NCBI RefSeq assembly: GCF_900447045.1
Contig: NZ_UAWH01000005.1
Coordinates: forward strand, 558,001 to 622,000
DNA from: Clostridium paraputrificum
GTDB lineage: Bacteria; Bacillota; Clostridia; Clostridiales; Clostridiaceae
DNA length: 64,000 bases
Direction: 5' to 3'
Shown: positions 34,765 through 47,937 of the stretch, piece by piece
Numbering within the stretch: the first letter of the stretch is position 1
How the letters are laid out: each line of letters opens with the position of its first letter
Program-made: the position numbers and the translations under genes
Notes under the pieces: generated by a model
What the model was told of the DNA's origin: nothing
Database searches by the model: none
Seen by the model: the letters and a program-made list of their open reading frames with translations, nothing else

Positions 34765-36420
34765 ATGAAAATTTTACTTACAGCTTTAAATTCGAAGTTT
34801 GTTCACAGTAACTTGGCTGTTAGATATTTAAGAGCATTTACAAAGGATATGCCATATGAGTGTGCAATAAAGGAGTTTTCAATAAATGATAGAGAAGAAA
34901 ATATCCTTAAAGAAATAATAAGAGAAAAAGCAGATGTAGTGGCATTTTCAACTTACATATGGAATGTAGAAATGATTGAAAGGATTTCTAATCTTATAAA
35001 GCTTGTAGATCCTAATATTGAGGTGCTTTATGGAGGCCCTGAAGTTTCTTATGATAGTAGGGTTTTCCTTAGTCAGTTTAAAGGTGACTATGTAATTGAA
35101 GGAGAAGGTGAAAAAACTTATAGAGAGTTTGTAGAATATAAGCTTGGATTAAGAGAAATAGAGGATATAAGAGGATTACATTATAAAGTAAATAATAAGG
35201 TTCTATCGAATGCAAGTAGACCACTAATGTCTATGGATGAGATTGTATTTCCTTATGAGGAAGAGGAGGATTTAAGCAATAAAATAGTTTATTACGAAGG
35301 AAGCAGAGGCTGTCCTTTCAATTGTAAATATTGCTTATCATCAACTACTCATGGGGTAAGATTTCATTCTATAGAGAGAGTTTTATCAGAACTTCAGTTC
35401 TTTATTGATAAAGGTGTTAGGTTGGTTAAGTTTGTAGATAGAACCTTTAATTGTAACCATAAATATTCAATGGCTATTTGGGATTTTTTAATTAATCAAG
35501 ATACAAAAACTCAGTTCCATTTTGAAATATCAGCTGATATTTTAAAGAAAGAAGAAATTGAGCTTTTGAGAAATGCACCAGAAGGAAGATTCCAATTTGA
35601 AGTAGGAGTACAGACTACTAATGATGATGTTTTAAGAAATATAAATAGATTTGTTAACTTTAGTGATATAAAGGAAAAGGTTATTGAACTTCTTTCTATT
35701 AGAAATATAAAGCAACATTTAGACTTAATTGCAGGTCTTCCAGGGGAGGATTATGAATCATTTAGAAGATCTTTTAATGATGTTCATAGCATAAGACCAG
35801 AGGAAATACAACTAGGATTTTTAAAGTTATTAAAAGGTTCTTCTATGAGGGAAGAAGCAGAAAAATATGGGATGGTTTATTCTCCATATCCTCCTTATGA
35901 AATAATAAAAACAGATAAAGTTTCATATAAAGAAATGATTAGGCTAAAAAAGGTAGAAGAAATGGTCGATAAATATTATAACAGTCAAAAATTTAACAAT
36001 ACATTGAAATTTTTCTATGAAAAGTATGAAACACCTTTTGATTTCTTTTATGATTTAGGGAATTTTTTTGAGGCAAGAGGATATTTTAATAGAAATATAG
36101 GAAATACAGAATATTATAAGGTATTTTTAGATTTTAATATGGAAATATTAAAGGGTGATGAAAGCTATCTTAAAGATATTATTAAATATGATTATCTATC
36201 TTTTAATAAAAGAAGAGGAATGCCTGATTTTATTAAATCAAATATAGATAAACAATTGGAACTTCAAATAAAGGATGAACTTAGAGAAAGATATTCATTT
36301 AAAGATTACCAAATTGAAAAGTTTGATATAGATATGAGTGAGTACTTGAATACAGGAAAAATTATAAAAAAGGAATGCTTTTATTTAGTTGGTAACAATT
36401 GTGAAATTATAAAAATTTAA
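34765..36420 (+). CDS. B12-binding radical SAM enzyme (DUF4080-type)
   Basis: Of 551 residues, the first about 130 form a cobalamin-binding-like Rossmann domain (STYIWNVEMIE, YGGPEVSYD). The radical SAM core follows with the iron-sulfur motif CPFNCKYC (about 185-192) and an ISADILKKEE/EVGVQTTN barrel, and then a C-terminal alpha-helical domain. Enzymes of this class perform radical methylation or rearrangement; the substrate is unknown. The classical His ligand motif (DxHxxG) is absent, so cobalamin use is uncertain. TTAGGAGGA precedes the ATG. Its pairing with a methyltransferase-like protein is suggestive of modification chemistry. Confidence 0.85.
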   Translation: MKILLTALNSKFVHSNLAVRYLRAFTKDMPYECAIKEFSINDREENILKEIIREKADVVAFSTYIWNVEMIERISNLIKLVDPNIEVLYGGPEVSYDSRVFLSQFKGDYVIEGEGEKTYREFVEYKLGLREIEDIRGLHYKVNNKVLSNASRPLMSMDEIVFPYEEEEDLSNKIVYYEGSRGCPFNCKYCLSSTTHGVRFHSIERVLSELQFFIDKGVRLVKFVDRTFNCNHKYSMAIWDFLINQDTKTQFHFEISADILKKEEIELLRNAPEGRFQFEVGVQTTNDDVLRNINRFVNFSDIKEKVIELLSIRNIKQHLDLIAGLPGEDYESFRRSFNDVHSIRPEEIQLGFLKLLKGSSMREEAEKYGMVYSPYPPYEIIKTDKVSYKEMIRLKKVEEMVDKYYNSQKFNNTLKFFYEKYETPFDFFYDLGNFFEARGYFNRNIGNTEYYKVFLDFNMEILKGDESYLKDIIKYDYLSFNKRRGMPDFIKSNIDKQLELQIKDELRERYSFKDYQIEKFDIDMSEYLNTGKIIKKECFYLVGNNCEIIKI

Positions 36421-36520
36421 TTGATATATCCAAATTTAAGATGGTAGAGTTTTCAATGTTGATATTGTTTACAAATATCGAAAAATGTAACAAAATATGA
36501 ACAATCAAATAATAAAGGTG

Positions 36521-36548
36521 TTGAAAAACTCTTAAAACAGTGTATAAT
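36521..36548 (+). promoter_or_regulatory. Predicted sigma-A promoter of the V-ATPase operon
   Basis: TTGAAA, a 16-base spacer and TATAAT lie about 94 bases before the first subunit gene. The leader shows no terminator or obvious riboswitch. Confidence 0.7.
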
Positions 36549-36641
36549 AGAAATGGTAAAAAGTAATTAATACTATATAAAGTACTAATTCATATTTTAT
36601 TCATATTTTATTACATGGTGTGCATAAAGGTGGTGATATTT

Positions 36642-36954
36642 TTGGCATTAGAAGCAATAAATGAGATTAAAAGTGCAGAAGCAAAAGCTGATGAAATGAT
36701 TAAAGAAGCAACATTAAAATCTAAAGAAATTGTTCAAAAAGCTTCAGATGAAGCAGAACAAAAATATAATGAGGTAATTAGTGCTGCAAAGGAAGAATGT
36801 AATAGAGTCATGGAAAATGCTTTAGCAGAAGGTAATAAGGTGGCTGAGCCTATTTTAGAAAAAGGAAAGCAAGAGTCTGAGAATATTTATAATATCTCTG
36901 ATGATAAAAAGAATAATGCTGTTAAATTAGTAGTTGAGAGGATTGTGAAAGTAA

Positions 36955-36968
<14 letters not shown>
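36642..36968 (+). CDS. V-type ATPase subunit G/H (peripheral stalk)
   Basis: A TTG start at 36642 is chosen because AAAGGTGGTGA lies just before; the ATG at 36615 has no site. The 108-residue product is nearly all coiled coil, rich in Ala, Glu and Lys (SAEAKADEMIKEA). It pairs with subunit E to form the peripheral stalk that keeps the catalytic head from rotating. The MALEAINEIK start is the typical clostridial form. Its last 14 bases overlap the next gene. In other nomenclatures it is called NtpF or AtpH. Confidence 0.88.
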
Positions 36969-39406
<2,438 letters not shown>

Positions 39407-39424
39407 GATTGGGGAAGTGAAGCT

Positions 39425-40024
39425 ATGTCAAATATAAGTAATCTGACTTCTAAAATCCTTAAGGATGCAGAAGAAAGAAAGGACAGTATTTTAGCTAAGG
39501 CTGAAAGTGAAAAAGCTTCTATAATTGAAAAAAGAAACAAGGAAGCTAAGGCACTAGAAGCTGAAATGATAGAGAAGGCAAAAAGCGAAGCTCAAACAAG
39601 AAAAGAAAGAGTTATTTCTGGAGCTGAATTAAAGGCTAGAAATGAAAAGCTTAAGGCTAAGCAAGCTATCATTGAAGAAGTATTTAATAAAAGTGTTGAT
39701 GAATTATGCAAGTTAAGCGATGTAGAATATAAAACTTTTATTAAAGAAAGTATTCTTACACTTGGGATAGCTGGAGATGAAAAGCTAATTCTAAATGAAA
39801 AAGGTAAGAGTTTAGTTGATAACACATTATTAGTTGATATAAATAAAGAACTTACTTCAAAAGGTAAAAAAGGTTTATTAACTATAAGCACAGAAGTGGG
39901 TAACTTTAAGGGTGGATTTATCCTTGAAAAAGGTGGAATAGAAATAAATAATACTTTTGAAGCTTTAGTAAGCTCATTAAAGGATGAATTAGAGTTTGAA
40001 GTGGCAAATGAATTATTTAATTAA
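39425..40024 (+). CDS. ntpE: V-type ATPase subunit E (peripheral stalk)
   Basis: The 199 residues have an N-terminal coiled coil (about 1-90, many Lys/Glu/Ala: ILAKAESEKASIIEKRNKE) and a C-terminal globular domain (about 100-199, GGFILEKGGIEINNTFEAL) that binds the B subunit. GGGGAAGTG precedes the ATG. It pairs with the G/H subunit encoded first in the operon. Confidence 0.95.
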   Translation: MSNISNLTSKILKDAEERKDSILAKAESEKASIIEKRNKEAKALEAEMIEKAKSEAQTRKERVISGAELKARNEKLKAKQAIIEEVFNKSVDELCKLSDVEYKTFIKESILTLGIAGDEKLILNEKGKSLVDNTLLVDINKELTSKGKKGLLTISTEVGNFKGGFILEKGGIEINNTFEALVSSLKDELEFEVANELFN

Positions 40025-40036
40025 GGAGGATAAGTA

Positions 40037-41038
40037 ATGGATATAATGCAGTTTACTCAAGTTATACCAAGACTTAGAGTATTAGAAACCAGACTCCTTG
40101 ATAAAGCCAAGTTAGATAGAATGATAGATTCTAAATCTGCTGATGAAGCATTAAGAGTACTTGGAGAAACTGAGTATTCAAATGTTATGAGTGGTGCAAA
40201 AAGAGCAGAAGATTATGAGGCTGTACTAAGTGATGAACTTAAGAGAGTATATCATGATATGTATGACATGACTCCTTGTAAAGAGTTAGTTGATATCATG
40301 AGTATGAAGTATGACTATCATAATATAAAAGTAATTCTTAAGGGAATATTTCTACAAAAAGATTTTTCTAATATGTTAATACATGTTGGATCAATAGAAG
40401 CATCAAAGCTAAAGATAATTATAGAAACAAATAGCTTTGGCGATTTAAATCCAATTATGAGAGAAGCAGTGGAAGAAGCTATAAATGATTTTAACTCTAA
40501 GAAGGACCCTCAAAGAATTGATGTTATTTTAGATAAATATATGTTTGAAGAAATGAAGCATGTTGCTAAAGAATTAAATGATACCTTTACAGAAAAATAT
40601 GTTAAAGCTCAAATAGATTTAACTAATGTAAAAACTCTTTTAAGAGTAAAGAAACAAAATAAAGGTAGAGAATTCTTATTATCTGTATTAATTGATGGTG
40701 GAAAGATTGATAAGGATGTATTAGTATCACTGCTTAATGATGCTAATGAAAATATTTTTAGTAAGTTAAGCCATACTGATTATGCAGATGTACTTAAGAA
40801 TGGTGTTGAAGACTATACAAAGAGTGGGTCAGCTGGAGTTTTAGAAAAGTTAGTAGATAACTACATCATGAATATGATGAAGGAAGCTAAGATGATTCCA
40901 TTTGGAGGAGAGCCTTTACTAGCATATATTTATGCTAAAGAGACAGAAATTAAAGTAGTTAGAATTATAATGGTTGGCAAGCTTAATAATATTGCTGAGG
41001 AAGTAATAAGAGAAAGGCTGCGTGATATTTATGTTTAA
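40037..41038 (+). CDS. ntpC: V-type ATPase subunit C (rotor-ring adaptor, d-like)
   Basis: The 333-residue all-helical protein (three-fold repeated bundles) fits the archaeal/bacterial C (d) subunit, which sits as a funnel on the K ring and links it to the central shaft. Typical segments are [18 protein letters not shown] near the N-terminus and [23 protein letters not shown] near the C-terminus. AAGGAGG precedes the ATG, and the C-terminus overlaps the F gene by 8 bases. Confidence 0.95.
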   Translation: MDIMQFTQVIPRLRVLETRLLDKAKLDRMIDSKSADEALRVLGETEYSNVMSGAKRAEDYEAVLSDELKRVYHDMYDMTPCKELVDIMSMKYDYHNIKVILKGIFLQKDFSNMLIHVGSIEASKLKIIIETNSFGDLNPIMREAVEEAINDFNSKKDPQRIDVILDKYMFEEMKHVAKELNDTFTEKYVKAQIDLTNVKTLLRVKKQNKGREFLLSVLIDGGKIDKDVLVSLLNDANENIFSKLSHTDYADVLKNGVEDYTKSGSAGVLEKLVDNYIMNMMKEAKMIPFGGEPLLAYIYAKETEIKVVRIIMVGKLNNIAEEVIRERLRDIYV

Positions 41039-41342
41039 GAAAATTGGAGTGGTTGGAGATAAAGATTCAGTTTTAGCTTTCAAAGCTCTAGGAATTGATG
41101 TTTTCCCAGTAGTTGAAGCTGATGAAGCAAGAAAAACTATTGATAGATTAGCAATGAATAATTATGCAGTAATATTTGTGACTGAACAAGTTGCAAAGGA
41201 TATAGAAGAAACTATTGAGAGATACAATAGAGAGGTACTTCCTGCTGTAATATTAATTCCAAGCAATCAAGGAACATTAAATATAGGTATGCAAAGAATT
41301 AGCGATAACGTTGAAAAAGCTGTAGGCGTTAATATTTTATAG
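41031..41342 (+). CDS. ntpG: V-type ATPase subunit F (central stalk)
   Basis: ATG 41031 is chosen because homologues begin MxKIGVVGD; a GTG at 41022 is in frame but only 4 bases from AAAGG. The 103-residue Rossmann-like protein ([17 protein letters not shown]) binds subunit D in the rotating shaft and stimulates ATPase activity. The start overlaps the end of the C gene, so coupling is likely. Confidence 0.9.
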   Translation: MFKKIGVVGDKDSVLAFKALGIDVFPVVEADEARKTIDRLAMNNYAVIFVTEQVAKDIEETIERYNREVLPAVILIPSNQGTLNIGMQRISDNVEKAVGVNIL

Positions 41343-41360
41343 GAAGGTAGGTTGGTAAGT

Positions 41361-43139
41361 TTGAAGACCGGAAAGATAATTAAAGTTTCTGGACCTTTGG
41401 TAGTTGCTGAAGGAATGGATGAAGCTAATATATATGACGTATGTAAGGTTGGACACAAGGGCCTTGTTGGAGAAATTATCGAAATGAGAGGGGATAAAGC
41501 ATCTATCCAGGTATATGAAGAAACATCTGGTATAGGTCCTGGAGACCCAGTTGTAACAACTGGAGAACCACTTTCAGTTGAACTTGGACCTGGTCTAATA
41601 GAATCAATGTTTGATGGTATACAAAGACCACTAGATGCATTTATGGAAGCAGCTCAGTCTAGTTTCTTAACAAAAGGTATATCTGTTCCATCATTAAATA
41701 GAGATAAAAAATGGGCATTTATACCTACAGTTAAAGTAGGGGATGAAGTTTCTGCTGGGGACATAATAGGTACAGTTCAAGAAACTACAGTTGTGCTTCA
41801 TAAGATAATGGTTCCTTATGGAATTTCAGGTAAGGTTAAGAGCATAAATGAAGGTGAATTTACAGTTGAAGAAACAGTTTGCGTAGTAGAAACTGAAACT
41901 GGTGATAGAGAAGTTTCATTAATGCAAAAATGGCCTGTAAGAAAAGGTAGACCATATGCATCAAAACTTAATCCAGTAGCTCCAATGGTTACAGGACAAA
42001 GAGTTATAGATACATTCTTCCCAGTTGCTAAGGGTGGTGCAGCAGCGGTACCAGGACCATTCGGAGCTGGTAAAACAGTTGTTCAACACCAAGTTGCTAA
42101 ATGGGGAGATACTGAAATAGTTGTTTATGTTGGTTGTGGTGAACGTGGTAACGAAATGACAGACGTTATTAATGAGTTCCCAGAACTAAAGGACCCAAGA
42201 ACTGGAGAAAGCTTAATGAAGAGAACAGTTCTTATAGCAAATACTTCTAACATGCCAGTTGCAGCTAGAGAAGCTTCAATTTATACTGGTATAACAATAG
42301 CAGAGTATTTCAGAGATATGGGTTACTCAGTATCAATCATGGCTGACTCAACTTCAAGATGGGCAGAAGCTTTAAGAGAAATGTCTGGTAGACTTGAAGA
42401 AATGCCTGGTGATGAAGGTTACCCAGCTTACCTTGGATCAAGACTTGCTGACTACTACGAAAGAGCTGGTAAGGTTATTTGCCTAGGTAAAGATGGTAGA
42501 GAGGGAGCTATTACTGCTATCGGTGCAGTATCGCCTCCAGGAGGAGATATTTCTGAGCCAGTTACACAATCTACACTTAGAATAGTTAAGGTATTCTGGG
42601 GACTAGATGCACAACTTGCTTATCAAAGACACTTTCCATCAGTTAACTGGTTGACATCATACTCATTATATGCAGATAAAATTGATTCTTGGATGAACGA
42701 AAATGTATCAGATGACTGGTCAAAACTAAGAGTAGAAGCTATGTCACTTCTACAAGAAGAAGCTAATCTTCAAGAAATTGTAAGACTTGTTGGTATAGAT
42801 GCATTATCAGAAAGAGATAGATTAAAGCTAGAAGTTGCTAAGTCGATCAGAGAAGATTACTTACAACAAAATGCTTTCCATGAAGTGGATACTTATGCTT
42901 CATTAGATAAACAATATAAGATGTTAAAGCTTATATTATCATTCAAGGTTGAAGCAGAAAGAGCTTTAGATGCAGGTGTTTACTTAAATAAGATTTTAGC
43001 TCTTGATGAAGTAAGAGATAGAATTGCAAGAAGTAAGTATATTCACGAAGAAGAACTAAACAAGATAGATCAAATCAGCATTGACCTAAAAGCTGAGATC
43101 GATAAGTTAATCAGCGAAGGAGGGGTTCTAGATGCTTAA
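41361..43139 (+). CDS. ntpA: V-type ATPase catalytic subunit A
   Basis: TTG 41361 ([13 protein letters not shown]) is preferred to TTG 41352, because AGGTAGG ends 9 bases before it. The 592 residues contain the A-specific insertion (about 90-200), the P-loop GPFGAGKT (about 232-239) and the catalytic segment [12 protein letters not shown]. Subunit A hydrolyses or makes ATP at its interface with B. The length and insertion are diagnostic for the V/A type rather than F-type beta. It overlaps the B gene by 8 bases. Confidence 0.97.
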   Translation: MKTGKIIKVSGPLVVAEGMDEANIYDVCKVGHKGLVGEIIEMRGDKASIQVYEETSGIGPGDPVVTTGEPLSVELGPGLIESMFDGIQRPLDAFMEAAQSSFLTKGISVPSLNRDKKWAFIPTVKVGDEVSAGDIIGTVQETTVVLHKIMVPYGISGKVKSINEGEFTVEETVCVVETETGDREVSLMQKWPVRKGRPYASKLNPVAPMVTGQRVIDTFFPVAKGGAAAVPGPFGAGKTVVQHQVAKWGDTEIVVYVGCGERGNEMTDVINEFPELKDPRTGESLMKRTVLIANTSNMPVAAREASIYTGITIAEYFRDMGYSVSIMADSTSRWAEALREMSGRLEEMPGDEGYPAYLGSRLADYYERAGKVICLGKDGREGAITAIGAVSPPGGDISEPVTQSTLRIVKVFWGLDAQLAYQRHFPSVNWLTSYSLYADKIDSWMNENVSDDWSKLRVEAMSLLQEEANLQEIVRLVGIDALSERDRLKLEVAKSIREDYLQQNAFHEVDTYASLDKQYKMLKLILSFKVEAERALDAGVYLNKILALDEVRDRIARSKYIHEEELNKIDQISIDLKAEIDKLISEGGVLDA

Positions 43140-44511
43140 GGAATATAAAACAGTTACTGAAGTAGTTGGACCTTTAATGGTTGTTGAAGGTGTTGAAGGA
43201 GTTAAATTCGATGAACTAGTTGAAATTAAACTTCATACTGGTGAAATGAGAAGAGGTAAGGTTCTTGAAGTTAATGGTTCAAGAGCAATGGTACAAATCT
43301 TCGAAGGATCTACAGGAATTAACTTAAAGGAAACTAAGGTTAAGTTCTTAGGTAGACCACTTGAACTTGGTGTATCAGAAGATATGCTAGGAAGAGTCTT
43401 TGATGGAATGGGTAGGCCAAATGATGACGGTCCAAACATAATTCCTGAAAAGAGAGTAGATATAAATGGTGAAGCTATAAACCCAATGGCTAGAGACTAT
43501 CCATCAGAATTTATTCAAACTGGTATCTCTGCTATTGATGGATTAAATACTCTAGTTAGAGGACAAAAGTTACCAGTGTTCTCTGCATCAGGATTACCTC
43601 ATGCACAACTAGCTGCACAAATCGCAAGACAAGCAAAAGTTTTAAATTCTGATTCGAAGTTTGCCGTTGTATTTGCAGCTATTGGTATAACATTCGAAGA
43701 AGCTCAATTCTTCGTAGATGAATTTAAGGCAACAGGTGCTATTGATAGATCAGTTCTATTCATGAACCTTGCGTCTGACCCAGCTATCGAAAGAATAGCT
43801 ACTCCAAGAATGGCATTGACTGCAGCTGAATATTTAGCTTATGAAAAAGGAATGCACGTTCTTGTAATTATGACGGATATTACAAACTATGCAGAAGCTC
43901 TAAGAGAAATATCTGCAGCTAGAAAGGAAGTTCCAGGTAGAAGAGGTTACCCAGGTTATCTTTATACTGACCTTTCAACATTATATGAAAGAGCAGGAAG
44001 ACTTAGAGGTAAAGAAGGTTCCATTACACAAATTCCAATACTTACAATGCCTGAAGAGGATAAGACTCACCCAATTCCAGACTTAACTGGATACATTACT
44101 GAGGGTCAAATAATTCTTTCAAGAGAATTATACAAGAAAGGTGTAACACCACCAATCGATGTTTTACCTTCATTATCAAGACTTAAGGATAAGGGTATTG
44201 GTAAAGGAAAGACAAGAGAAGACCATGCAGATACTATGAACCAATTATTCTCAGCATATTCTCAAGGTAAACAAGCGAAAGAATTATCAGCAATCTTAGG
44301 AGAATCAGCATTATCTGATACAGATAAGAAACTTGCTAAGTTTGCAGAAGCTTTTGAAAGTGAGTATGTTTCACAAGGATTTGAAACAAACAGAACTATC
44401 GAAGAGACATTAAATTTAGGATGGAAGTTATTAAAGATGCTTCCTAGAACTGAACTTAAGAGAATTAGAGATGAATACCTTGAAAAATATATGCCAAGAG
44501 AGGAAGAATAG
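43132..44511 (+). CDS. ntpB: V-type ATPase non-catalytic subunit B
   Basis: The 459-residue protein has the nucleotide-binding fold of A but no intact P-loop; the corresponding site reads [13 protein letters not shown]. It supplies the arginine finger region and forms the A3B3 head with subunit A. GAAGGAGGGG lies before the ATG, inside the end of the A gene, so the two subunits are produced in step. Confidence 0.97.
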   Translation: MLKEYKTVTEVVGPLMVVEGVEGVKFDELVEIKLHTGEMRRGKVLEVNGSRAMVQIFEGSTGINLKETKVKFLGRPLELGVSEDMLGRVFDGMGRPNDDGPNIIPEKRVDINGEAINPMARDYPSEFIQTGISAIDGLNTLVRGQKLPVFSASGLPHAQLAAQIARQAKVLNSDSKFAVVFAAIGITFEEAQFFVDEFKATGAIDRSVLFMNLASDPAIERIATPRMALTAAEYLAYEKGMHVLVIMTDITNYAEALREISAARKEVPGRRGYPGYLYTDLSTLYERAGRLRGKEGSITQIPILTMPEEDKTHPIPDLTGYITEGQIILSRELYKKGVTPPIDVLPSLSRLKDKGIGKGKTREDHADTMNQLFSAYSQGKQAKELSAILGESALSDTDKKLAKFAEAFESEYVSQGFETNRTIEETLNLGWKLLKMLPRTELKRIRDEYLEKYMPREEE

Positions 44512-44514
44512 TCT

Positions 44515-45156
44515 ATGGCAAAATTAAATGTCAATCCTACTAGAATGGAGCTTACTAGACTTAAGAAAAAGTTAGCAACATCTACAAGAAGTCATAAGCT
44601 TCTTAAGGATAAACAAGACGAATTAATGAGACAATTCATTAACCTTGTTAAATACAACAATACTTTAAGAGCAGAAGTTGAAGGACAATTAGAAGGTTCT
44701 TTAAAAGATTTTGTTATGGCAAGAGCTGTAATGAGTTCAGAATTCTTAGAGGAAGCAGTTGCATATCCTAAAGAGCATATTTCAGTTGAAGTAGGGGAAA
44801 AGAACATTATGAGTGTAAATGTACCTGTAATGAACTTCAAGAGACAACTTGAGGGGGATGAGGGAAGCATTTATCCTTATGGTTTTGCCAATACTTCTTC
44901 AGAACTAGATGATGCAATAGCTAAGCTTTATGGAATACTTCCTAAACTACTAGAACTTGCAGAAGTAGAAAAGTCATGCCAACTTATGGCAGATGAGATA
45001 GAAAAGACTAGAAGAAGAGTTAATGCTCTTGAATATATGACAATTCCTCAATTACAAGAAACTATTAAGTATATTAGGATGAAGCTTGATGAAAATGAAA
45101 GATCAGCTACAACAAGACTAATGAAAGTTAAAAGTATGCTTGAACAAAGAGGATAG
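44515..45156 (+). CDS. ntpD: V-type ATPase subunit D (central shaft)
   Basis: The 213 residues are mainly two long antiparallel helices (about 1-75 and 130-205) that form the rotor shaft inside the A3B3 head, with a short beta-hairpin between. [14 protein letters not shown] at the start and [19 protein letters not shown] near the end are family signatures. It starts 3 bases after the B stop codon and is the last gene before a terminator, completing the operon. Confidence 0.96.
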   Translation: MAKLNVNPTRMELTRLKKKLATSTRSHKLLKDKQDELMRQFINLVKYNNTLRAEVEGQLEGSLKDFVMARAVMSSEFLEEAVAYPKEHISVEVGEKNIMSVNVPVMNFKRQLEGDEGSIYPYGFANTSSELDDAIAKLYGILPKLLELAEVEKSCQLMADEIEKTRRRVNALEYMTIPQLQETIKYIRMKLDENERSATTRLMKVKSMLEQRG

Positions 45157-45162
45157 AAGAAA

Positions 45163-45187
45163 GAGGCACGAAAGTGTCTCCTTTTTT
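45163..45187 (+). terminator. Terminator of the V-ATPase operon
   Basis: GAGGCAC and GTGTCTC pair around GAAA, followed by CTTTTTT. Confidence 0.88.
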
Positions 45188-45276
45188 ATTATATAGTTAA
45201 ATAAGTAAGTTTATATATAATTTAAATAAGTTGTAATTTGTATAAGAATTTGGAATAAAAATGTTAAGAAAAAACT

Positions 45277-45304
45277 TTGTTTTACAGGAAAAATATAGTA
45301 CAAT
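45277..45304 (+). promoter_or_regulatory. Predicted sigma-A promoter of the GGDEF-EAL/SBP pair
   Basis: TTGTTT, a 16-base spacer and TACAAT lie 46 bases before the start codon. Confidence 0.5.
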
Positions 45305-45350
45305 TGTAAATGAGATTTAACATTTAAAATAATTAAGAAAGAGAATAAAA

Positions 45351-47924
45351 ATGGGGAACACTAAAGAGAAGAAAATAAAAGAAATAAGTATTTTTATTAT
45401 TCTTATATTACTGGGATGTTTGTTAAAAATTAGTAAAATTGAACTTTTCTTTGGGATAATAATAGAGTTTGCAAGTATTTTTCTATTACTTATCCTTTTT
45501 ATTTTTGGATTTAAAAAAGCAGTTATAGGAGCAATAACTATCTCTATATTTGATCTTTTATTTAATGGAAATATAGTTAATGTTTTTATAAGCTTTTGTG
45601 AGGTCCTTTTTATAATTTATTTCATAAAGAAAAATAAGAATGTTAAGGTTATAATAATAGATTTTTTCTTTTGGATATCAATTATTATTTTATCGATAAT
45701 TTTAATTTTTCTTGGAGAAAAATATGATGGGTTTATAGAGTATAATTATTTTCCCATATTAATCTTATCTGTAAATTCTATGTTCAATACTTTGATTGCA
45801 GAAGTTATTTATGAATATGTGATTAAAGATTTTATATATAGGGAAAAATTTAAGACCGAATTTAAGGGGATGATTTTTCACATACTTTCTGGTGCTATAT
45901 TAGTTCCATTTATAATAAACATATTTATCGATATGGTAAATAGTTATGATTACATATCTAATACTGCATTAACTTCTGCAAAGGAAGTTTATGATAGCGT
46001 ATTTGATGAAATAGACGATTGGGATGAAAAGAAAATTTACAATTTAAAGTTATTAGGTGTTATAGAGTTAGGATATTTAGGAGATGTTATTCAAAAATCA
46101 TGTAATTATAAAGAACATAATGTACATATAAAAGATAAAAAAGGAAATATAATTATAGATTTTATAAATTCTAATAAATATATAGAAAATTACGATGAGT
46201 ATGATAGAAAGAAAATGTCTGATTATTTTTGGGAACTGCTACCCAAAAGATACATATCAATGGACTATAATAAAAGATGGGCAGATGGATATTTTGTATA
46301 TGAATCTGAAATAGGAAACCTGGGATTATATTTAATGGTAGAGGTTCCTATTATAATATATAAAGATAGAATCATAAAAGAGTATATAGGACAATTTAAA
46401 TTCCTAGTTTTATTTAGTATTTTTATTTTATTAATAGGAAAGTTGCTAATTAGTATAGTAATAAATGACTTTAATAAAATTAATAATAATGCAACTAACT
46501 TTTTAAAAATGATAGATAGTAAAGAAGTTATTATGTGGCCTAGCAGTAGTATTATGGAAATAGACTTATTAACAGATAATATAAAGAATATGGTTAATAG
46601 TTTAAGATTTAGCTTTATTAAACTTAAAGAATCACAAGATAAATTATATAGACAAGCTTACTATGACTCATTAACAAATCTACCCAATAGACTTTTCTTT
46701 AAAAAGTATCTAAAAGATGAAATTAAAGATTGTGAGAATCGTATATGCGTAATGTTCATGGATTTAAATAGGTTTAAAACAATTAATGACACAATGGGAC
46801 ATGATATTGGAGATAAGTTATTGGTGTTAGTAGCTGAAAGATTAAAGAGTCTGCAAGATGAAAAGCATCATATTTTTAGACTAGGTGGAGACGAATTTGT
46901 AATTGTATCAAAAGTAAATAGTATAGAAGAAATAAAGAATGATGGTATTAGAGCTGTAGAAATATTTAAAGAAAAGTTTATTTTAGAAGATAAATTTTCA
47001 GTTAAAATAACAGGAAGTATTGGAGCTAGTATATATCCACAAGATGGAACTGATATAGATAAAATAATAAAATATGCAGATATAGCAATGTATGAATCTA
47101 AATGTAATGGTGGCAATTCATTATATTTATTTAATGATACATTAAAGAAAGAGTTCTATGAAAAAGCTACTATAGAGAAAGAAGTTAAAAACGCAATTGA
47201 AAATAGTGAATTATATCTAGAGTATCAACCACAAGTATCAGCTAAAGATGGTAAAATTAGAGGGGGTGAAGCACTTTTAAGATGGAAAAATGATAGACTT
47301 GGGATTGTCCCTCCAGATAAATTTATTCCTATAGCAGAAGAGTCTGAAGTTATATTAGAAATTGATAAGTGGGTTATTAGCGAAGTTTGTAAAGTTATTA
47401 GAATGTTGCAAGATGAGGGATATAATAACATTACAATTTCAGCAAATGTATCAGCAAAACATTTTGTTAATGATGATATCCTAGATTTAGTATTAGGATG
47501 TATTAATAAAAATAATATAGATCCTAAATTATTAAAAATTGAAATAACTGAAAGTACTCTTGTAAAAAATGTTTCAACAGTAAAACGAATATTAGAGCGA
47601 TTTAAAGAGATAGGAATAAGAACTTCTATGGATGACTTTGGTAAAGGATACTCATCTTTAAATATATTAACTTCTTTGCCTATAGATGAAGTTAAAATTG
47701 ACATGGAGCTTATAAAAAATATTTTAAATAACAATAAAAAAAGGAAAATAGTAAATTTAATATTAGAACTGGCACACGATTTAAATTTAAGTGTTGTAGC
47801 AGAAGGAATAGAAGTTAAGGAAGAAAAATTATTTTTAGAAAAAATGGGATGTGATTATTTTCAAGGATATTATTTCAGCAAACCTATTGCTTTAGATAAA
47901 GTTAAGGAGCTATTAGATAAATAG
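45351..47924 (+). CDS. Membrane GGDEF-EAL cyclic di-GMP enzyme with extracellular sensor
   Basis: The 857 residues begin with about six membrane helices (about 12-195). A probable outer domain (about 200-345, with no hydrophobic helix) and a final helix (about 346-370) follow, then a HAMP-like linker, a GGDEF domain (about 440-600) with intact RLGGDEFVIV, and an EAL domain (about 610-855) with intact GGEALLRWK, DDFGKGYSS and QGYYFSKP. Both catalytic motifs look competent, so it may make or degrade cyclic di-GMP depending on signal. The ribosome site is weak (AAGAAAGAG). It is 13 bases upstream of a solute-binding lipoprotein. Confidence 0.93.
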   Translation: MGNTKEKKIKEISIFIILILLGCLLKISKIELFFGIIIEFASIFLLLILFIFGFKKAVIGAITISIFDLLFNGNIVNVFISFCEVLFIIYFIKKNKNVKVIIIDFFFWISIIILSIILIFLGEKYDGFIEYNYFPILILSVNSMFNTLIAEVIYEYVIKDFIYREKFKTEFKGMIFHILSGAILVPFIINIFIDMVNSYDYISNTALTSAKEVYDSVFDEIDDWDEKKIYNLKLLGVIELGYLGDVIQKSCNYKEHNVHIKDKKGNIIIDFINSNKYIENYDEYDRKKMSDYFWELLPKRYISMDYNKRWADGYFVYESEIGNLGLYLMVEVPIIIYKDRIIKEYIGQFKFLVLFSIFILLIGKLLISIVINDFNKINNNATNFLKMIDSKEVIMWPSSSIMEIDLLTDNIKNMVNSLRFSFIKLKESQDKLYRQAYYDSLTNLPNRLFFKKYLKDEIKDCENRICVMFMDLNRFKTINDTMGHDIGDKLLVLVAERLKSLQDEKHHIFRLGGDEFVIVSKVNSIEEIKNDGIRAVEIFKEKFILEDKFSVKITGSIGASIYPQDGTDIDKIIKYADIAMYESKCNGGNSLYLFNDTLKKEFYEKATIEKEVKNAIENSELYLEYQPQVSAKDGKIRGGEALLRWKNDRLGIVPPDKFIPIAEESEVILEIDKWVISEVCKVIRMLQDEGYNNITISANVSAKHFVNDDILDLVLGCINKNNIDPKLLKIEITESTLVKNVSTVKRILERFKEIGIRTSMDDFGKGYSSLNILTSLPIDEVKIDMELIKNILNNNKKRKIVNLILELAHDLNLSVVAEGIEVKEEKLFLEKMGCDYFQGYYFSKPIALDKVKELLDK

Positions 47925-47937
47925 AGGGGGAAATAGT

